Source: Bacteroidales bacterium (lineage in GTDB: Bacteria; Bacteroidota; Bacteroidia; Bacteroidales; UBA932). From it: a stretch of 45,483 nucleotides of DNA. This document shows positions 42,559-45,483 of the stretch, piece after piece. The stretch is from the NCBI GenBank assembly GCA_024401855.1, contig JAKSKH010000017.1, forward strand, positions 1-45,483, written 5' to 3'. The stretch's first letter is position 1; every line of letters begins with the position of its first letter. Position numbers and translations under genes: made by a program. Below the pieces are notes generated by a model. The model made no database searches. It saw only the letters and a list, made by a program, of their open reading frames with translations, and was not told where the DNA came from.

Positions 42559-43755
42559 TCAGTTCTTTTTGAAAAGTTTCATTAAAAGGAAAATGCATAC
42601 AGCCGCAAGCCCGGCCATCAGAACGTTGAACATGATGGTAAGCGGCACATTCACAAGATGCTCCGTGTCTTTATACGGGCTGTCTGAAACGGAACTGTCA
42701 TATCTCGCGAAAGGATTTGCGTAAATTACTGTCCCGTCATCGAAACAGGCCGTGAAACGCAGATATGGTTCGTCCGGGCCGAGAATGCATTCCATTCTGT
42801 CCGCACAGGAAAGCGAGTCAAGCACGGCATGGTCCTGTCCGAATGCCTTTATCTGCCGGGCCGGTCTGTCAAGAACGATGAAAACGGTATCGGACGCCAC
42901 CCCGATATTCTCAATTGCAGGAAGACACAAGTTCTTCTCACGCTTGACTTTCCAGTCTCCGTTTCCGAAATCGGGGACACGCATAGAGTAATAAGTTCCG
43001 GACATCAATGTCTTCTTTATATCCGCATAGCCTGCCGAATTGGTGTTGAGCCAGTTGCAGCGGACAGCAAACCTCTCGGAACGGTCCGGAAAATGAAGGT
43101 CGTCATTTGCCAGTCCGAAAGAATAATGGCCTGCACTCAACGCCCAGTCCCAATATTCGTTCTCCGTGGTTATGCCGGAATCCAATTCGACTATCCTGTA
43201 GCCGCTCAACCGTTCCATTATGCGTCTTGAAGTGAAGTTCGTGCGGAAAGGGTGGTTCAGCTGTATAAAATCGGCATCCTTTGCCAGAAGGTCCAGCTGG
43301 AACTGACGCTGGAATGCGAAGAAAGGCAGAAGATGGTCGAAACGCATTACGTCGGAACAACCGAAGACAAGCTTGTGGAATTTGAAGAGGTTGTATCCGT
43401 GTTCATAGACATTGACCTGCAGGGAAGCATCCGAGGGATGTTCCGTAAGCTTGTTGTGATTGGAAAAAGTGACAATGTCATAACCGAAGTCCTCATAGCG
43501 TCCCAGCACTTCATCCGGCCAGAAATCGCACTCGTTGAAAATCCCGGTCACCTTTGTATGAGTATGGAAATTAGCGCGTTTCCAACCCAAGGCCGTATCA
43601 AGCCCCGCGTAGGGATTGAATATATCGGGACCTTCAAACCCGTGAGGTTTTCCAAAACGGTAAACGGGAGACACTGAAGAAATAAAGCAAACCGCAAACA
43701 CGATGAGAACCGTGCCTGCGATCAGCTTTGCAACAATTATGAGAAACCGCCTCAT
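42559..43755 (-). CDS. Membrane-anchored PHP-domain protein
   Basis: A 398-residue protein with a hydrophobic helix at each end (residues about 5-27 and 373-393) and a PHP-type phosphoesterase domain between, probably on the periplasmic side. Metal-ligand motifs visible are ANFHTHTKV (His64, His66), IVTFSNHNKL, FIQLNHPF and GLANDDLHFPD. PHP domains hydrolyse phosphate esters with two or three metals; no known member with this topology comes to mind. Start overlaps the potD stop by 4 bp (ATGA), and eptA-like follows after 1 bp. A role in trimming or recycling a phosphorylated envelope molecule is possible. Confidence 0.72.
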   Translation of the reverse strand: MRRFLIIVAKLIAGTVLIVFAVCFISSVSPVYRFGKPHGFEGPDIFNPYAGLDTALGWKRANFHTHTKVTGIFNECDFWPDEVLGRYEDFGYDIVTFSNHNKLTEHPSDASLQVNVYEHGYNLFKFHKLVFGCSDVMRFDHLLPFFAFQRQFQLDLLAKDADFIQLNHPFRTNFTSRRIMERLSGYRIVELDSGITTENEYWDWALSAGHYSFGLANDDLHFPDRSERFAVRCNWLNTNSAGYADIKKTLMSGTYYSMRVPDFGNGDWKVKREKNLCLPAIENIGVASDTVFIVLDRPARQIKAFGQDHAVLDSLSCADRMECILGPDEPYLRFTACFDDGTVIYANPFARYDSSVSDSPYKDTEHLVNVPLTIMFNVLMAGLAAVCIFLLMKLFKKN

Positions 43756-45038
43756 CTCTTGTTCCTGCGGGTTTTCTTTCCGAAGAATCTCTTCCTGAGA
43801 GTAAAGGCCAGAACAGCCAGAATCACAACAGCTATCACTATGAATGTCATGGAGCTTGCATTCTCACCCTTTACCCTTGACCACATGGAGATAAGCTTGT
43901 CGGTATCCTGTCCCCAGTCGTGCATGAGAACACAATGCCTGATTGTGCTGATATCAGGATACAGGGCGGGGTTGATGCGTACGCTGTCCGCTCCGGGGAA
44001 GAAATATGAAATGTCTATCGGATCGAAAGAATCGTCCAGTTCAGACTCGAGGACTTCAGGACTACCGTTGGCGGAAACGTATCCGGTAACATCCATGTTA
44101 CGGATGGCAATGTCCGGACGGCACATGAAGTCAATGAAATATGTGGCGGCTTTTACATTTTTTGCATACTTGGGGATCACCCATCCGTCAAACCATACGT
44201 TGCTTCCCTCGTCGGGAACGACATATCTCAGGTCCACGTTTACATCGGCGGCTTCTTCAATGGCCCAGACGGCGTCACCGCTCCAGTTGAAACTTACATA
44301 GCCGCGCTCCTGGGTCATCTGCTCCTTGCCGAAATCGGCCTCCCAGCCGGCAACGAGAGGACTTACCTGATTCATGAAAGCCTCGACGGAAGCCACCGCC
44401 TCATCAGAAGAATCGATTGTCAGGTCATCCAGAGTGACTTCCCCGCTCTTCAGCCTGTCCTGATTTAGATACATGAGAATTGGAGTGAACACATCCCTGG
44501 GAGCATCCTTGATGAAAATCCTGCCTGCAAACTTGGGATTGCGGAGAATCTCCCAGCTTGACGCCTCCTCATCGGTGACGTACGCGGAATTGTAAAGAAT
44601 TCCGCAGGTTCCCCACATGAAGGCTACAGAATAGTCATTGGCGTCGATTTCAGGATTGATTTTCCGGAAAACCTCCTGGACGTAAGGGGACCTGTTGTTC
44701 TTTATATAGTTGATGCTGTCCGGAAGTGACTTGAAATCAAGAGGAAGGAGCAGGCCGTTGTTGAGCATGCGCTCGATGATATAATCGGACGGACAGACCA
44801 CATCATAGTCCTCCTTTCCCTTCTCTATCTTGGAAAGCATCGTCTCATTGATGTCGAAGGTCTGATATATGACTTTGATGGGTTCGCCTGTCTGCTCCTC
44901 ATACCACTCTTCGAACATGGGAATCACATCCTCGTCGATGTAATTGGACCAGTTGTAAACTTTGATTGTGTGTTCACGGTCCTGGGAACAGCCTGCCAGA
45001 GCGGCGATGGCCAGAAGGACACATACTAACTTTTTCAT
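43752..45038 (-). CDS. potD: Spermidine/putrescine-binding protein with C-terminal membrane anchor
   Basis: A 428-residue periplasmic binding protein of the PotD/PotF family, delivering polyamines to the PotBC transporter. The lipoprotein signal ends in LAGC (Cys17), then IKVYNWSNYIDEDVIPMFEE, EDYDVVCPSDYIIERML, YVSFNWSGDAVWAI and DGWVIPKYAKN follow. After the binding domain a helix, MTFIVIAVVILAVLAF, and a very basic tail (RKRFFGKKTRRNKR) form an extra membrane anchor, not usual in PotD. The start overlaps the potC stop by 4 bp. Confidence 0.87.
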   Translation of the reverse strand: MKKLVCVLLAIAALAGCSQDREHTIKVYNWSNYIDEDVIPMFEEWYEEQTGEPIKVIYQTFDINETMLSKIEKGKEDYDVVCPSDYIIERMLNNGLLLPLDFKSLPDSINYIKNNRSPYVQEVFRKINPEIDANDYSVAFMWGTCGILYNSAYVTDEEASSWEILRNPKFAGRIFIKDAPRDVFTPILMYLNQDRLKSGEVTLDDLTIDSSDEAVASVEAFMNQVSPLVAGWEADFGKEQMTQERGYVSFNWSGDAVWAIEEAADVNVDLRYVVPDEGSNVWFDGWVIPKYAKNVKAATYFIDFMCRPDIAIRNMDVTGYVSANGSPEVLESELDDSFDPIDISYFFPGADSVRINPALYPDISTIRHCVLMHDWGQDTDKLISMWSRVKGENASSMTFIVIAVVILAVLAFTLRKRFFGKKTRRNKR

Positions 45039-45483
45039 TTTTTATCCAAGGAGTTGTTAAGCTTTGCCTGACGGATGTTGATCACGACAAGCAGAATGAG
45101 AATAATAAAGAATATCAAGGTTATCAGCGGACGCAGCTCGGGAGTGAGACCTCCCTTTCTGGCATCCGTGTAAATGTAAGTGGAGAGGGTGTCGAGCCCG
45201 ATTGTACCCCTTGTGAAGAAGGTCACTGCAAAATCGTCCAGGGACATTGTGAATGCGAGGAAGAAACCGCTCACCATACCGGAACGCAGTTGCGGGACAA
45301 TGACTTTCCAAAGGGCCTGGAAAGGCGTGGCACCCAGATCGAGAGCCGCTTCGTAAGTGTTGGGCCTGAGTTGTGTAAGACGCGGGAGCACGCTGAGCAC
45401 CACATAAGGGGTGCAGAATGTCACATGGGCCAGAATTACAGTGGCATATCCCTGGGATATCCTCAGGAACACGAACAGCAGGA
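45035..45483 (-). CDS. potC: Spermidine/putrescine ABC transporter permease, 5' end cut off
   Basis: The C-terminal part of a PotC-type permease; the frame is open to the right edge, and the ATG at 45472 is internal. It contains the cytoplasmic EAA loop that contacts the ATPase (EAALDLGATPFQALWKVIVP) and SGFFLAFTMSLDDFAVTFF, which is characteristic of PotC. The last helix (LITLIFFIILILLVVINI) ends the protein. It overlaps potD by 4 bp. potA and potB should lie beyond the window. Confidence 0.88.
   Translation of the reverse strand, partial: LLFVFLRISQGYATVILAHVTFCTPYVVLSVLPRLTQLRPNTYEAALDLGATPFQALWKVIVPQLRSGMVSGFFLAFTMSLDDFAVTFFTRGTIGLDTLSTYIYTDARKGGLTPELRPLITLIFFIILILLVVINIRQAKLNNSLDKK

Noticed and set aside
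41631-42572. A 313-codon open frame on the plus strand
   Set aside because: Antisense to the EptA-like gene; very rich in Arg and His as expected for a shadow frame.
1-45483. CRISPR array, rRNA, tRNA, complete insertion sequence or integrase
   Set aside because: None seen on reading; only remnants of mobile genes are present.

Overview
The window is a chromosomal segment of a Bacteroidales bacterium, probably an uncultured gut relative of Bacteroides, Alistipes or Cryptobacteroides. The evidence is repeated promoters of the Bacteroidetes type (TTTG or TTG, about 19 nt, TAnnTTTG), the near absence of Shine-Dalgarno sequences, the gene families (GH92, fucI/fucP, OmpA-like porin, lipoproteins, RNase Y next to zapA) and the tight ATGA/TAATG gene overlaps. 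No rRNA, tRNA or CRISPR array was seen.

Region 1 (1-8.9 kb) is an accessory island. After a cut-off deoxyribosyltransferase-like gene, a YdeI-like gene and an amidase comes an AT-rich DNA-modification and defence cluster. On the left is a very-short-patch repair endonuclease (Vsr) with a small upstream partner. In the centre, two unknown genes precede an operon of an AlkA/HhH-GPD DNA glycosylase, a winged-helix DUF6088-like protein and two tandem DNA cytosine-5 methyltransferases. Convergent to these is an operon of a small XRE controller (C) protein, a Bsp6I-like restriction enzyme and a second, unrecognised PD-(D/E)XK nuclease. The C gene has two 13-bp direct repeats placed around its -33 box like classical C-boxes. 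Modification, cleavage, timing control and two possible repair enzymes for deaminated or damaged methylated cytosine thus sit together. This is the most interesting part of the window.

Region 2 (8.9-12.8 kb) is a graveyard of fragments: the 3' part of a DUF3987 primase/helicase-type gene, a truncated NUDIX gene, an unidentified tail fragment and the N-terminal piece of an IS5-type transposase. They surround an intact GH20 hexosaminidase lipoprotein preceded by a 44-codon gene.

Region 3 (12.8-18.8 kb) has a PI-PLC-like lipoprotein, an HdeD-like membrane protein and a large GH92-GH99-like two-enzyme mannosidase fusion. A short intergenic transcription unit with its own promoter and terminator (candidate small RNA) follows.

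Region 4 (18.8-27 kb, minus strand) is mostly core: dsbD-like, rny, a probable 6S RNA, zapA and a zapB-like gene, then a nucleotidyltransferase and a galactokinase/galacturonokinase-like kinase, and an OmpA-like protein with a DUF3869-like lipoprotein.

Region 5 (27-34.8 kb, minus strand) is a sugar operon: aminotransferase, rmlB, fucI, fucP and an epimerase fused in frame to a YjbH-like secreted protein. With GH20, GH92/GH99 and fucose genes, the strain appears equipped to use host-type glycans and to make an uronic-acid-containing surface polymer.

Region 6 (34.9-45.5 kb) has murF facing dut-lptG-tgt, a NupG-like nucleoside transporter, and a minus-strand operon potC-potD-PHP protein-eptA-like-lipid kinase that runs off the right edge.
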